The translations under genes and the position numbers were made by a program. DNA of 64,000 nucleotides from Dermanyssus gallinae (taxonomy: Eukaryota; Arthropoda; Arachnida; Mesostigmata; Dermanyssidae): contig QVRM01007034.1 in assembly GCA_003439945.1 (NCBI GenBank), positions 40,322-104,321 on the forward strand, read 5' to 3'. Numbering within the stretch: the stretch's first letter is position 1; each line of letters begins with the position of its first letter. The notes beneath the pieces were generated by a model. It did no database searches. It was not told where the DNA came from and worked only from the letters and a program-made list of their open reading frames with translations. Below, in pieces: positions 49,801 to 61,560 of this stretch.

Positions 49801-51134
49801 TGCCCGTGTACAGTTTTTTCATGTCATGGCTAATTTTAATCCACTCCAGCATTTACCTTGTCTAAACTGGAAACCATGCAAACCAATTTAAAGAGTGGCC
49901 GGTCTGGGTCTCGAACCCAGTCCTCCCGAATGCAAGGCAAAGGCTTCTCCACTAAGTCATCTTGCTCGGTTTTAAGCAGCAAATTTCTGTAACACGATTG
50001 CTATCCGGTCGTGATATCAGATTCGTGAGCCATGCAACATAGATAAATGCTCCCTAGTAACTTATACCGCTCTCACCATGTTAAACAATGTGTACGTTAC
50101 ATCACTCGCAGTCGAACTTCGAAAGAAGTTAGTCTTCTAGAAAGGCCTCGTTTCCTCCTGGAAGCCGTAAATCCGACTGACCGCTATACTGTACTGGAAG
50201 TGCTCGTCACGTGGTCGCCGCCTTCGTTATTAACGTTGACGCTACTAAAAGAGAAACGTGACAAAAGCGGCCATAAACTAGAATGACCAGACGCGAGCAG
50301 GAGATGCGATGGCACCATTGAATGTCTATCTGTTATCTGAGAAGGCCTTTTTTCTGCAGGTTCTATATGCACCCAGATAGATCAGCTTTAGGACGACGTA
50401 AGACCGACGTACCTATACACCTATATACATCTATATGTACGAAGCAATACATGCCAAAATAACGTTCATTATTCTAAAAGAAGAAGAACTCTCCCACCAG
50501 CCAAGGTAACATTTGTGCTTTCCAATGTGGGAGCCGGCAACCTACGGCAAACGCAATGTAATCAACGCAATGTAAAACAAGGTGGTGCAAAGGTTACACA
50601 CTGCCTTCTATGTCTTTATTTACTGGCGCTCAAACCTGCGTTCGCGCGTTTCCACCCCGACGACGGCCTACGTCGCTCCACCACAAAATAGGACGAATAA
50701 TCTCAGCGGATGATGGTATTGTTTTTGCCGTTCGTCACCGTCCACTAGCCGTTGCAAAATGCATACGTCCGACCGATCTCTAGGCTCTTTTGCTCTGGAA
50801 GCGAATGTTACCAGTTGCAACGTGGCATGGCTATTGTTGCCGTGTTGTTGGCTGACAAATAACGGCTGTCTACAGCTTGCATTCGACTGTATTCGCCGGA
50901 TGAAAGCCGGATGACCAGTAATAGTCAACTAACTAAACGCCAATCTTACTGCTGGAAAACAGAAAAACTTCGCGATCTCGTTCGCGTTCGACGCAGCGCG
51001 GTCGCCCGAATGCCCGCTGGGATGGCCGCAGGGTATCGCGCAGCCGCTCGAGATCGACAACGCGGCCGGGCTCACGAAGCCGCTCAAGAAGCCCTCGATC
51101 TGGCCTACACAGGTACGTGTGTATAGGTAGATAA
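46044..51134 (+). CDS. SR splicing factor, SRSF3/SRSF7-like
   Basis: Exons are 46044-46217, 47327-47499 and 50963-51134. They join in phases 0 and 2 to give 172 aa, close to SRSF3 in size. An in-frame TGA just before the ATG supports the start. A Gly/Ser-rich leader precedes a single RRM: RNP2 is VYVGGL at the end of exon 1, and RNP1 is RPPGFAFVHF in exon 2. Exon 3 is an RS domain (TSRSRSRST, SRSRSRSTT, GSRSRSRSPRS). Such proteins bind exonic enhancers in the nucleus. The 3' end is uncertain. A good donor (CAG/GTACGT at 51112) lies just before the TAA, so either the stop at 51132 or a further exon may be used. AATAAA at 51799 would fit the first option. No CCHC knuckle exon was seen in the 3.46-kb second intron. 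Confidence 0.85.
46619..46738. repeat. Imperfect inverted repeat in SR-gene intron 1
   Basis: The arms 46619-46640 and 46717-46738 (GTAGGCGATATCCATCTGTC and its near reverse complement, two mismatches) enclose about 76 bases rich in TATA and TAGA. Confidence 0.65.
46827..46866. repeat. (TA)n microsatellite
   Basis: Twenty TA units in SR-gene intron 1. Confidence 0.9.
48030..48850. other. GC-rich patch in SR-gene intron 2
   Basis: This part of the 3.46-kb intron is richer in G and C than its flanks and has long open frames on both strands, for example 48245-48475 minus and 48574-48849 plus. None has a domain I recognise. It may be an old retroelement insertion. Confidence 0.35.
48478..48525. 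repeat. Compact 22-bp hairpin with four-base loop
   Basis: The left arm TCCCGAAGTGATTAAG (48478-48493) is exactly complementary to 48510-48525. Inside, a C-C mismatch is followed by CACTG pairing with CAGTG around an ACAA loop. It lies in SR-gene intron 2. Confidence 0.85.
49805..49972 (-). mobile_element. SINE family 1, copy 3
   Basis: The minus strand reads GATGACTTAGTGGAGAAGCC (A-box region) and then GACTGGGTTCGAGACCCAGA (B-box with self-complementary T-arm), followed by the shared GTTTAGACAAGGTAAATGC tail. This copy has the best-kept tRNA-like head. It lies in SR-gene intron 2, on the strand opposite to the gene. Confidence 0.65.
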
Positions 51135-51798
51135 TGATGATGTTGATGACAAACGTTCTCGAGGTGTTCCAAAACGACAATGTCATGCCAACAACAGCCA
51201 GAACTAAAAGCGCCAGATATGAACCAAAACAATTCATCAAAAGACAACAACGATCTAAGCACGCTGTTGCTGGTGCTAGCGTTAAGATGACGTGGCAGGG
51301 GCCAGCGTGTTTGCTCGATCACAATCGACTCGTCGGAACGTGACACGCTCCCCCGCCCCTCTCCCCCGGGGGGTTTGATCATCGTAGTAAACATTTTCGC
51401 AATAGATTCGTGTTCAGGCCGTTCAAGGCCTATACGCGTTTCGAAATCATATGCACATATATGCCATACCCATACACTCAACATTCGCTTAGTTACACTT
51501 GAGGGTACAAAGTACAGCCCCTAAATTTTAATTTGAGCTCATACTTGACATGATGCCATAATATACTCCCATAGGCATATCTGAAAAGCGTTGCTTTTAT
51601 GCCGGCTTTATTTGCGAGTTGATGAGACACTGTCCGTCCACCGGTTATTCCACCGGTTGCCGCTATTGAGGCGTTGAAGCACTAGATAATATTGCGTATA
51701 TCCTTCGCGGGAAGGTAAATCGAATGTTTAATTCCGGTTTGACACGAGGTAAAAGTTCTCAGTGGTTATGTGCAACGTAAACTTAAATTGTGAAGTCT

Positions 51799-51804
51799 AA
51801 TAAA
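51799..51804 (+). promoter_or_regulatory. Candidate polyadenylation signal of the SR gene
   Basis: AATAAA about 665 bases after the TAA at 51132. It would serve the mRNA form that does not splice at 51112. It is a six-base match, so the support is modest. Confidence 0.35.
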
Positions 51805-51839
51805 CGTGAGTTTCTCCCCCCTTCTCTTTCTCTCTTTCA

Positions 51840-51985
51840 ATATATATATATATATATTTTATGAGATTGTCTTCTCCGGACGGCAAATTTATTTAAGTTC
51901 AATAATTCTTCATTGAGCTTGGAATTTCCATTATTACATACATTCAAACAATTATAACTATTCAGGTAATTTTGCAGCAAAGGCC
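51840..51985 (+). repeat. Family F repeat, copy 3, with leading (TA)n
   Basis: (TA)10 at 51840-51859 precedes GATTGTCTTCTCCGGACGGC and the same AT-rich block as 37894-38025. Confidence 0.7.
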
Positions 51986-52004
51986 CGTGTCTGCCTGCTC
52001 TTAT

Positions 52005-52049
<45 letters not shown>

Positions 52050-53600
52050 TAGTATAACCACATGAGGTCAGTACTAACAGGCGTTTGGCGTGACAGTTAC
52101 AGGTCTCCAAGTTACCGCAGCTACGACGGCGATCGGCGAAAATGAGAGAGACAGTGAGCTCATCCCAAGTAGACGTTGTGCTCTCTCGGCCCGGATGTCT
52201 CCGGATGTCATCACATTTCGCAGCCACCACCACGGACAACGAGCCAGGCAGTCCTGACACGTTAAAGCCGCCGCCTTGATCACCACGTGCTATTCTTTCT
52301 AACTTACCACATCTAGAGACACTAATTGATTTGCATAGTATGTTCATAAGCATTAATAAACAACAGAAGCAGCAGCAGCAGCAATAATAGTACAAGGAGC
52401 GACAAAACTTTGTTGCAAACCAAAATGAGACTTTTGACTTGCAAACACACTTTGCTGCTCGACCAGTGATATTCCGAAATGCATCCCGATATACTCAACC
52501 GATCAAGCACCTTCAATATATTGAGGGTGAATGTTCTATTGCATTATTAGGTCTCAATTTTGTATGCGGCGTAACTCGTCCGATGGTTCTAAAGACCAAC
52601 ATCAAATAGATTTCGTTGGGCTGTCAAGAATAGGGACTTAATTCACTTGTGATTGAAGTAACTCCTAGGCATGCTGCAAGCCAACAAACCAACCTTGTTA
52701 TGCGCTGTTCAGGCGAGGCGCCTAAATGTTATTCTCTCGGCCAATACCGGCACGCCGCGGATATGCGTTGGCCTTTGACTCGAAGCTGGCTTCTTTCCAT
52801 AGGTTCATTGTGGAGCAGATGCCAATGGCCATTGTAAGACTCAGTTTATTTTGCCCCGTGAATTCAGGAGGGCGTATAAATATTTAGGTCAACGATGTTA
52901 AGGCTATATCCCTTAGATTGGCTCGGGTGTAAAACAACTCCTTGACCTCCAGCTATCTTGATTGTAGATTTTGAGCCAACGGTTGTGGACTCGATGAGTT
53001 CCCGACAGCTGACAGCTAGTTTTCTTTCATAAACATCGGGAACAGAAATGAAAGGCTTGTGGTACCGTTGTGTACGCTTTAACGCTCCCCTTGCAATAGG
53101 CAGAATAGATGAAACTACGCGTATGTTCATGAAACTATGGCTTCATCCTGTTTTAGCTAGTCACGCTTGAGACGCTAGAGGACGCTAACCATCCATTTTG
53201 TAGAGGGATTAGATTAGCAGTTGTCGTTAGTGTGGTCGCCTCAAAGCGGAGACGCTGCGGAGACAAGCAGCCATTGAAGGGTAGGCGAGGGTGGCCGCCG
53301 CCTGCTAAGGTTGCCAAAACGAGAACGATTTCCTCACTGACCTCACGGAGAGCCGTACATCGTAGGAATTCAGCTTGCGTTTGGCTAATCAGGCATCAAT
53401 CAAAGGCACAATCAGCATTGGAAGGATAAAGTCTCGGGAAATCTTTAGCTTAACGCCGATCAAAATAACAAAGCCTCAGTCCATGCTTGCCACTGTTTCA
53501 ATTTTATTATGTGCGCCTTACGGCGCTTAAATCCTTAAGACTAAATATTATACAACAATTGCGTACAACTGCAACAATAACAAGAACGACTGTTGAGTTG

Positions 53601-53638
<38 letters not shown>

Positions 53639-55006
53639 CTAACAACGGTTGACTGATTTGTCGTGCATTGCTTGTCATGGGGTAGACACGACGTAATCCA
53701 GATATACCTATTTTTCCATCTGTGATCTTTTGTTGTTGACCTTGAGGTCGGGACATCAGTGGTTCCCGCTGCAAGTGACGTACGGGAAAAACGAGTGAGT
53801 ATTTCTCAACACAGACAGACATATACATACACGCTGCACATGTAATATTAATAATCATAACACTCGGTGCAAACATCTGTTACGCTTCGTCACACGTCAG
53901 AATCCGAAGACGGAATGCCGTAGTACCGACGCAGAACAATGACATACAAAGTACTACAAAGTTTGCACGTTTTTGTTTTTTTGTTTGAAAATTGTTTTGA
54001 CAGCTTACTGCACAGTGCTGATTTAGTATACATATATGTGTATATATATTATATATATTATGTTTTGTGGTGCGTCTTGTAAGAAACGATCTTTATTAAG
54101 CCCGGCAGGAAACAGGAAACGGCAATAAAGGTGTTACACTAGAGACCCTACATAAGCCATGAGCGCCCAACATTAATGCACACATATAACAAAAACTTAC
54201 ACGTACATACGGACACGGAACTTACTCGCACATGCCAACATTACACACAAGTATATCGCGCTTGTTGTTGCAGGGAATGCTAGACTTGATACAGTACACA
54301 TTATGCATGGCATAGCATAGCGTGCATGCTCTATGGCACAACGCACTTTTCACATTGATAAACGCACGCACGCACGCTGACGCACACACATTTACGACAT
54401 GTCAGGCGACATGTACATCATGTGAATGACATTTACACAACGAAAAAAGGCACATACTACATATAAGCGTAAAGCATTTGAACATTTAACAATAGACCTC
54501 ACGGGAAGACAGTTCGACGGGACAGACGAAACATCGGGACACATAGTAGAGACAATCAACATTGACGAACATAACTACATTGACGAACATAACTACAGTA
54601 TAGTAGGGAGATACGATTGAGGGTTTCCGCGGGCCGTTCCAAGCAAAAAGGGTCAAGAGGCCTCCACGAATGTACAGGCAAAGCTCCAGCAGAAACAGTG
54701 CTGTGCTTATTGAAGGCGATGACTTGTAGTAACCTCAACCGAAGAAGCACATTTCATCATTATCATTGTCATCATCAGCAGCAGCATATAGCAACAATAC
54801 ATCAGCTGATTGCGAAACAACTGGTACAAATCTGGATTGCGATGGATTACGACCTACAACGATCATAGTTAACCCCCTACGATCCTGGCCATCGTCATAA
54901 AATTACTAGAACGTATACGTAACAGACTATAAGTGTCGAGCCGAAGGGTAGTGATGGTGGTGGTGGTGGAGGTGTTTGTTGGCTTGCCCGAGCTCCGCCG
55001 AATCGA
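51986..55006. other. Intergenic, no gene recognised
   Basis: It holds (TA)n at 52007-52047 and 53607-53635, CAG-type triplets at 52365-52385, an ACGC-type run near 54362 and an 18-base tandem pair at 54561-54596 (ATTGACGAACATAACTAC). I see no exon I can support. Confidence 0.45.
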
Positions 55007-55558
55007 TCACCATCCCCCGGCGTACAGAGGGCTTTTGTTCTTCAGAGCGCAGGGGTTGCACGGGCTGGAATAGCCGCTTGATGATGATGACGACGCCTTC
55101 GTTGGATAGTAAATGTGGTTCGGGTACTTCGCGTAGCCATGCGACGAGTGGCCACCGTACGAGCCATACATTGGTTGCTGGTAGCCGTAGCCGCTAAAAC
55201 TGCTTGAGTAGCCACCTGCATGGTGTGCGCCGTGGTTCGTATAGCCACCGCCGCTCCCGCCGTACTGCGGTACGCCGGCGTACATGCCGGCATTGCCGTA
55301 GCCGTGATGATGCGAGCCGTGATGGCCTCCATGATGGCCGCCCGGATAGACGACTGCTCCGCCATGAGACGCGCCGCCATGGCCTCGACCGGCTCCGCCA
55401 AAGCCGGCGCCGCCCAAGCCGACGGCCGCGGCGAGCTTCAGCTTAGCGAGGCCGCCCACGACCACGCCGCCGATGAGAAGCTTCTTTTTCTTTTTCTTGA
55501 GCGCGTCGACCGAGCTCAGTAGCAGCACGCAGATTACGATCACTGTAAGCCACTTCAT
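55007..55558 (-). CDS. Secreted Gly/His-rich structural protein
   Basis: An intronless 183-residue frame. Residues 1-20 are a clear signal peptide (MKWLTVIVICVLLLSSVDA). Next come six lysines, a hydrophobic Gly/Leu/Ala segment (LLIGGVVVGGLAKLKLAAAV), then low-complexity Gly with His (GGHHGGHHGSHHHG), Tyr (YGSYGG) and a Ser run. It closes with PCNPCALKNKSPLYAGGW. This architecture is typical of arthropod cuticle, cement or eggshell proteins; which one cannot be told. Codons are strongly GC-ending compared with flanking DNA. His clusters could bind metal, but that is inference. The first cysteine after the signal appears only near the C-terminus. Confidence 0.75.
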   Translation of the reverse strand: MKWLTVIVICVLLLSSVDALKKKKKKLLIGGVVVGGLAKLKLAAAVGLGGAGFGGAGRGHGGASHGGAVVYPGGHHGGHHGSHHHGYGNAGMYAGVPQYGGSGGGYTNHGAHHAGGYSSSFSGYGYQQPMYGSYGGHSSHGYAKYPNHIYYPTKASSSSSSGYSSPCNPCALKNKSPLYAGGW

Positions 55559-58500
55559 GTTGGCGGAGGGCGGGCGGTCGGAGTGCGGGGGGGGGGAGAG
55601 GAATAGGCAAAGCTACTAGTTACGCGGTACAGAAGAAAACGCCGACAGACGCTAACGGTGCAACGGTACCTGTGAACGTCGCTCACCACGTTGCCGACGT
55701 TATTGTATCAATCCCACTTCTGATGAGCAACACCACCACAACCACCTCTCTTCTCTTCCCTCGAGTCCCGCCGCGCTCAGCAAGAGACGACTGCACGAGA
55801 ACCAAGCAGAGTGAGTGGAGGAGATAACGGTCTCGACACACACGGGCCGCTTTATGTTGTAGTTGTAGTAGCAGTAGGAGTAGTCCAGATGCAGAGCACG
55901 AACGGAATGTCGTTGATTGTCGGTGGGGAGATGTTGATGGGGAGTAAAGATGGTACGTTTTCGGGTGACAACGACGATGGTGATGGACTGTTGTTAGCGG
56001 AATGACGAGACCCGACGACTCGTCCTCCTGCGGAATGATGTCGAAGTCTAGATCGTGTTTGCATATTTATAGCGGTGGCAGGCGCGAGCTGGTGTCGAAA
56101 ACACAACCAAGGAGCCAAATGCTACCGATTGGCTCGTCTTCGTCGTCGTCATCGTTATTGGTGTTTGACTGTCAAACACAGCCTGCCGTCGGGTGAGCGA
56201 TCCCCGATAGAGCTGACACTCCACCATCGCCACAAAGACAACAACAGTGGCAGCAGCAGCAACACCATCATCACCACCGCCAACAGGAAGCAACAAGCAA
56301 AAATATTTTGTGCATACACGGCCAGCCGGCTGGTGTTCTTGTTGTTGTTGTTGCTGCTGTTGTTGTTGTCGTCGTCTTCGGTGGTGTTCTTGCAGGAGGG
56401 AAAACTGAGGAGAAATACGTCTTCAGGGCGGCATCTTCGTCCCTCACGCCCCCCCCCCCCGTGAGTCCCTGAGCTGAACAGAGCAGAGTTATTCCACCAA
56501 GCTGGGAGCAGCCGGACAGAGAAGCAATAGCGCACCAGCAACCACGTCAAGAACTGCTTCTCGCTCTGCAGAATGGGCGGTTCAAGTTCACACCGCGGCC
56601 TGGGCGGCTGATCCAGCGGTGACAATAGCGACTTAGGCGTCGTATGACACGCACAACACTGTACACTCCTCCACCACCACCACCATATCCGTTCGTTGGC
56701 GTGATATCCACCACCTTTTTCGTCCGGTCGTGGCGTCATATCCACCACCATATCCGAACAAACGGCGCCCACCCACGCCATGCATGCGTACAGACCTCCC
56801 GTCCTGACGGATGTCAGGGCGTCCCGGCGTGATGTACAGTAGCCACTGTGCCAGATCGTGCTGGTACGTCGGTCCGATCCGCTCCGCATACGATTACTAC
56901 TAATGATTACTACTCGCAGGTGAGGACACACGCAACACTGTACGTACCGCTGCATGCCGCAACACCTCACCGTCACATATGTGCGGGTTTGGAAACTCAC
57001 CAGGTTGCGGTGTCCATTTGATCGTGTCCATCAATTGTTGTTGTTGTTGCTGTTGATTTGTTGTTGCAGTGCCAGCAGTATTAGAAGAAGCACTAGTTAT
57101 TCTTCTTGCTGCTGTTGTCGTTGTAAGTGTTGTTGTTGTTGGTCTTGTTGTTGCTTTTGGTACTTAAGCGACTGAACCCGTTAGCGCCGTGTACTGCAAT
57201 ATCAGCACTATTGCTGTATACGTGGCTAAATAAACAGCAACGGCAGCTGCGCAATTGCACATCTTGTCGTACAAGGGCGCGGATGTGGCGCATTCCTCGC
57301 AATTGACAGGGCCCAGAGTGACAGGTGTTCCTGCATGTAGTTGTAGTACTACGTAGTAGCGGGTTTAGTCAACTTAACCGGCGGGGCTGGTGGCCGGGCC
57401 CCGTTGAATTTGCCCATAGCCGGATCTCTGGCGATTCGACTGTGTATTCTGTCGGCGCGTCCCACGGGCCTGCAGGCATAGATGCGCCCCCACATTGCCG
57501 AATGCACGTAGCGAATCTTTTTAGGACGCCTGAGGAAGGTGGCGAAGGAGGGAGGGAGGGAGGATGTGGGCAGCTACTGCCGAGCTGAACGGAGTGTGGG
57601 GAAAAATAAAAACGTTTGCGCGTGAAGAGCGCGAACATTGGGCGCGAATGGACGGCTGATTGATATATTCACCAGGTAGCAGCTCTCCAACTCCCACGTT
57701 TCGCTCTCCGTAACGGCAGATTGACCAGGTCTACCTGCCCGTGTTGCCACCGCTGCCTTCGCTTCACACGATGCCCGTACTGTTCGTGTTGGTGCAGGCC
57801 ACGTGGCAAAGTCCATAATAAATATATATATATATATATATATATAGCACGAAAATACCTGCTGTTCATTGAGCATCCAGGCGATTATTAACACATATCT
57901 GAAGTTCGCTCATTTAGCGTACATTATCACGGTGACTAGATAGGTTTAATGTTTTGTCTGCCCACTGACATTTGCTTGTTCTCATTCATTGTCTTGCTAA
58001 ACGCAACCAGTTTAACTGCTAAAATTTAAGCGCGACGTCACACAGTGTATTCCCTGCGTCAACGGGATCTCATCTCTTTACTGAAACAGGCTGACGTTAA
58101 GTGCGCAGACTAACGAGCCTGTACCCTTAGTAAAATCTTAAATATGATATGTATATAATTGTATATTTAAATTCTAATAATTTTAAAAACTGAATTTAAA
58201 TACGAGTATGTTTCATAAGAAATAAGCTCACTTGTTGGAAAGCACTACGGATGTGACTAATTTAAGGATTGTGTGTACTGTGTTTCGCATTTGTTTATGT
58301 GACTATTCAGTGCTGTTCGTCTTTTCACCTTGGTGGTTTAGTTTTGTCACGGAAACCGGAGGTTGTCTGTTACAGTCATGTGTTGCAATTTAATATGAAG
58401 TCGTAAAGCGCCGAGTATTTCGATTTCTTTTTGGTTAATTAGCCTAACAGCCTCTTAGCCTGACATATAATAAGATAGCACCTTTGTTACCCTATAAGGA

Positions 58501-58569
58501 AATATTTTCATGTGTATAATCAACGTTGCACTCTACAACTTGTAAAAAGCTGTACAAATATAGCGCCGC

Positions 58570-58571
<2 letters not shown>
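55559..58571. other. GC-rich simple sequence, no gene recognised
   Basis: Upstream of the Gly/His-rich gene. It holds CAA/TTG triplet runs (56335-56375, 57030-57150), a C-run at 56449-56460, a GGAG run near 57550 and a (TA)n at 57822-57846. The promoter of the Gly/His-rich gene should be within the first few hundred bases, but no element stands out. Confidence 0.4.

Positions 58572-58620
<49 letters not shown>
58572..58620. repeat. (TA)n followed by (GA)n
   Basis: About 31 bases of TA pass into about 18 bases of GA, the same junction as at 26657-26716. Confidence 0.9.
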
Positions 58621-58829
58621 CTTTAATTGGTAAAATGCATGACGCATACATGCAGTGTGAGATCCACTGGCCCACTAAAATCCTGTCGTCCTCTTTGCGC
58701 CTTGTCGGGGGTGGCCGCAGCACTGTCCTTTCGAGATTACTTCACCTGGCCACTTTATATTGCCCTATTCAGACTGCTCTGTGAGGCGATTACTTTTGCC
58801 GATTTTTTTTTTAATTCTGCGACGAATCT

Positions 58830-59180
58830 TCTTAACATTAGCCAGAATTCATCGTCTTTAAGAGCGTCTCTACAGAGGCTTGGCATGTCATTTCTAGTTT
58901 TAGGTTCCGAGACAGTAGCCTCACTATTAAGAAAAGCCGTGGCGTTTGTAGCAGTGCTTTACATCGTCAGCCTCTCCTAAGTTGCACACACGGCATAAGG
59001 GTGAGTCAGTTTTATCAATACGGTCCAAGTGTTGCTGAAAGCAGACACGGTAGGGCCGTTAGCAGTCGCGTATGTGAGTAGGCAAGCGAGCCGTGTTTAA
59101 GGCTGTAACTTTTAGTGAGGTCAGGAGTTGCTGACCCCATTGCTGACTCACTTTGTTTAGGGCGCGTGTTTTGCTGATTA
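58830..59180 (-). mobile_element. LINE C-terminal fragment (family D)
   Basis: The minus strand reads LNKVSQQWGQQLLTSLKVTA, a stop, then FQQHLDRIDKTDSPLCRVCN followed by LGEADDVKHC. The spacing Cys-x2-Cys-x8-His-x0-Cys approximates the tail of Jockey/R1-type elements (plain C..C....H....C). Only this tail is left. Confidence 0.5.
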
Positions 59181-59870
59181 GTATTCCCCCGTCTCGACGT
59201 TAATTGGGAGGCTTCGTAAAACTGCTCTTTAACTCCTAGGTACTAGGAGATCTATCTAGAGAGCACTTCTATGGCTGCTGTCGAAACCGTGGATAGTCAT
59301 ACGCTTCCATAAGGTGCCATGATGCCATTCACTATTGACGCTGAGAGTCGGTTGCCCTTTTCAGTTCAGTTCAGTTTATTACTCTTTTAGTTTATTACTA
59401 TTTTCAGTTCAGTACAGTTCAGTTTACTATTGTTTTCAAACACAAGCTTTCATAGAGCCTCCGTATTTTTTACATCGCTGTACTTGTGTCAAAGTTTTTG
59501 TTTTGGTCGGCGGAGGATTCTGCTGAGGCTTTTATGCTGCATAGCGCACATGACGTGTTCCTACAAAAGCATACTTAAAGGGGCGTGTGCCGAGGGGCCT
59601 CCATGTGTTCACCAGGTTTCGGCTTAAGATAGACTCCACTGGTGAGAATTTTTTCATGCGTTTGAATACCTTTGGATAATCATTTAAAAGTAAGCGTACT
59701 TCTTGTGGGGGGGGGGTCATATTTGGACCCGGTGTATTTCTTGGCCGTATGCATTGGGCCATGATTTTAATATATTGGGCTAAAATTAAGGTCTGGTACA
59801 AACGCAACATCTAACGGGGATCTATGTCTGCCGTTGTCAAAAGTGTATCCTCGGGTGTTCACGAGTGTGT

Positions 59871-59945
59871 TGTTCATCTGCCTGAGTTACGCATTCTAGT
59901 AGAATCTTTCCTTTTTTTGACGAGGAGCTGCTTCCCCAAAGACTG

Positions 59946-59977
<32 letters not shown>

Positions 59978-60142
59978 GCGCGCATTTTTCAGAAACACTT
60001 ATATATATATATATATATATATAAGTGTTTCTGAAAAATGCGCGCCATATATATATATATATATATACAGTCTTTGGGGAAGCAGCTCCTCATCAAAAAA
60101 AGAAAAGATTCTACTAGAATGCGTAACTCAGGCAGATGAACA
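59871..60142. repeat. Nested palindrome with TA tracts
   Basis: The outer arms (59871-59945 and 60065-60142) begin TGTTCATCTGCCTGAGTTAC and match with about two mismatches. The inner arms ATGGCGCGCATTTTTCAGAA (from 59976) and the reverse complement ending at 60048 match exactly over about 27 bases. (TA)n tracts fill the two gaps and the centre (59945-59972, 60000-60022, 60047-60067). Confidence 0.88.
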
Positions 60143-60199
60143 ATATATATATATATATCAAGGTTCGTCGTTTACTTGTAGACTCCCCTTAAGCCATCG

Positions 60200-60203
<4 letters not shown>

Positions 60204-60269
<66 letters not shown>
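60204..60269. repeat. (TA)n microsatellite
   Basis: About 65 bases with one phase break (TATTATA). Confidence 0.9.
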
Positions 60270-60277
<8 letters not shown>

Positions 60278-61498
60278 CCATAGCTTCATCTTTATGCAAG
60301 ACAATGCCGGGCCACGCACCGCTGCACTTGTTTGAAGGTACCGCGCAGAAACTGGAATTTGCTCAATGGAGTGGCCAGCTTGTTTCTCCTACCGCAGAGC
60401 TGATGGACCTCCGTCAGTTGCGTCCCCTCGCATACGAATATCGCACCAATGACTAAACCGCTGTCGTAACTGGCACGCTCCACACAGCACACAAATAACG
60501 AAATCAAGTCTTTGGCATCGAACCGATAGTTCTACTTTAGCTCTACGCAGGTTGTTTCCACTACATCTTAACAGTAAATTAATGTAATTGAACCTTCCCG
60601 TCGTATTATATATTTGTCTTCTCATAGGTATTCAACGTAGCTTGCACTTACTTTACGTTGGCTGTGGGGACTGAACACATTGGCGCTATATAGAGACAGA
60701 CATGCGGGTGTAATCATACGTAACTGAATATGTATAAGATTGCATAGATATACACCGAGTAGGGTATATATAGTATATATATTACTCTGTGCATATTTAT
60801 GCGACCCCATACATATTCTGCTATTACATGCAGTACAAACGTCAATGTAGTATTTTTTTATAATAGGATAACAATGTAAGAGTATGTTTGATATTTTTAC
60901 GCATGCAGAGATTAAAGATCTGCAAAACAGCTCACAAGATGGGGACAACCACAATAGCACACGCGTGCGGATGCATCACGTAGTTCTCGTAGGCAGTCTC
61001 CTATTCACTGTGCTCTACGCAGCAGTTGAACATTTCATTAATAAGCTAAACAATACTCAAAATATTTATAAAAAATCTGCGTTGGAATTTGGCCTAGGAT
61101 AGGTTCCTCCTGATAGGAGAAGTTTTAATTTTGCAGCAAATTTCTTTCTTCTCGAAAAGCAGGAAAAATCTAATACGTAACAATCCGTTTGTTCATGATC
61201 ATGTTGGCGACGTTTATGTTCAAAAAACGTAAATAAAAATACAGAAAAAGAAGCACAACTTCAGTTTGTCTTTCTTTTGTGTTTAATCTCGCCAAGAGCA
61301 ATTATGGTTGTAATACAATGTTAGCCAACAATGTTTTACAAAAAGAGTTGCCGTGTATATCACACTTGTAGTGCACAGTCCGTAGAACAAATGCACAATG
61401 ACGACAACAATGAAACACACCAATATCAACAAGAAAAGAACACCATGCGGCAGACAGCAACTAGTCAATCAACCAACGCCGACTGTACATATAGATAC

Positions 61499-61560
<62 letters not shown>

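Noticed and set aside
50933..51484. 183-codon minus-strand frame
   Set aside because: It is the antisense of the SR-factor RS exon. The plus strand has the RS dipeptides, phase-compatible splice sites and the matching RRM exons.
55042..55401. Second minus-strand frame (Ala/Thr-rich, 119 codons) and plus-strand Arg-rich frames
   Set aside because: They are shadows of the Gly/His-rich gene, whose own frame has the signal peptide.
56155..57000. Longest open frame in the window (281 codons, minus strand)
   Set aside because: The composition is unlike a real protein: Trp runs come from CCA triplets, Asn/Ser runs from CAA-type repeats, with many scattered Cys. There is no signal, domain or start context, and it crosses simple-sequence tracts.
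58627..58980. 117-codon plus-strand frame with hydrophobic segments
   Set aside because: It overlaps the antisense of the LINE C-terminal fragment and has no recognisable domain.
59331..59440. CAGTTCAGTTCAGTTTATTA-type repeat as a regulatory array
   Set aside because: It is an imperfect short simple repeat with no spacing regularity beyond a few units.
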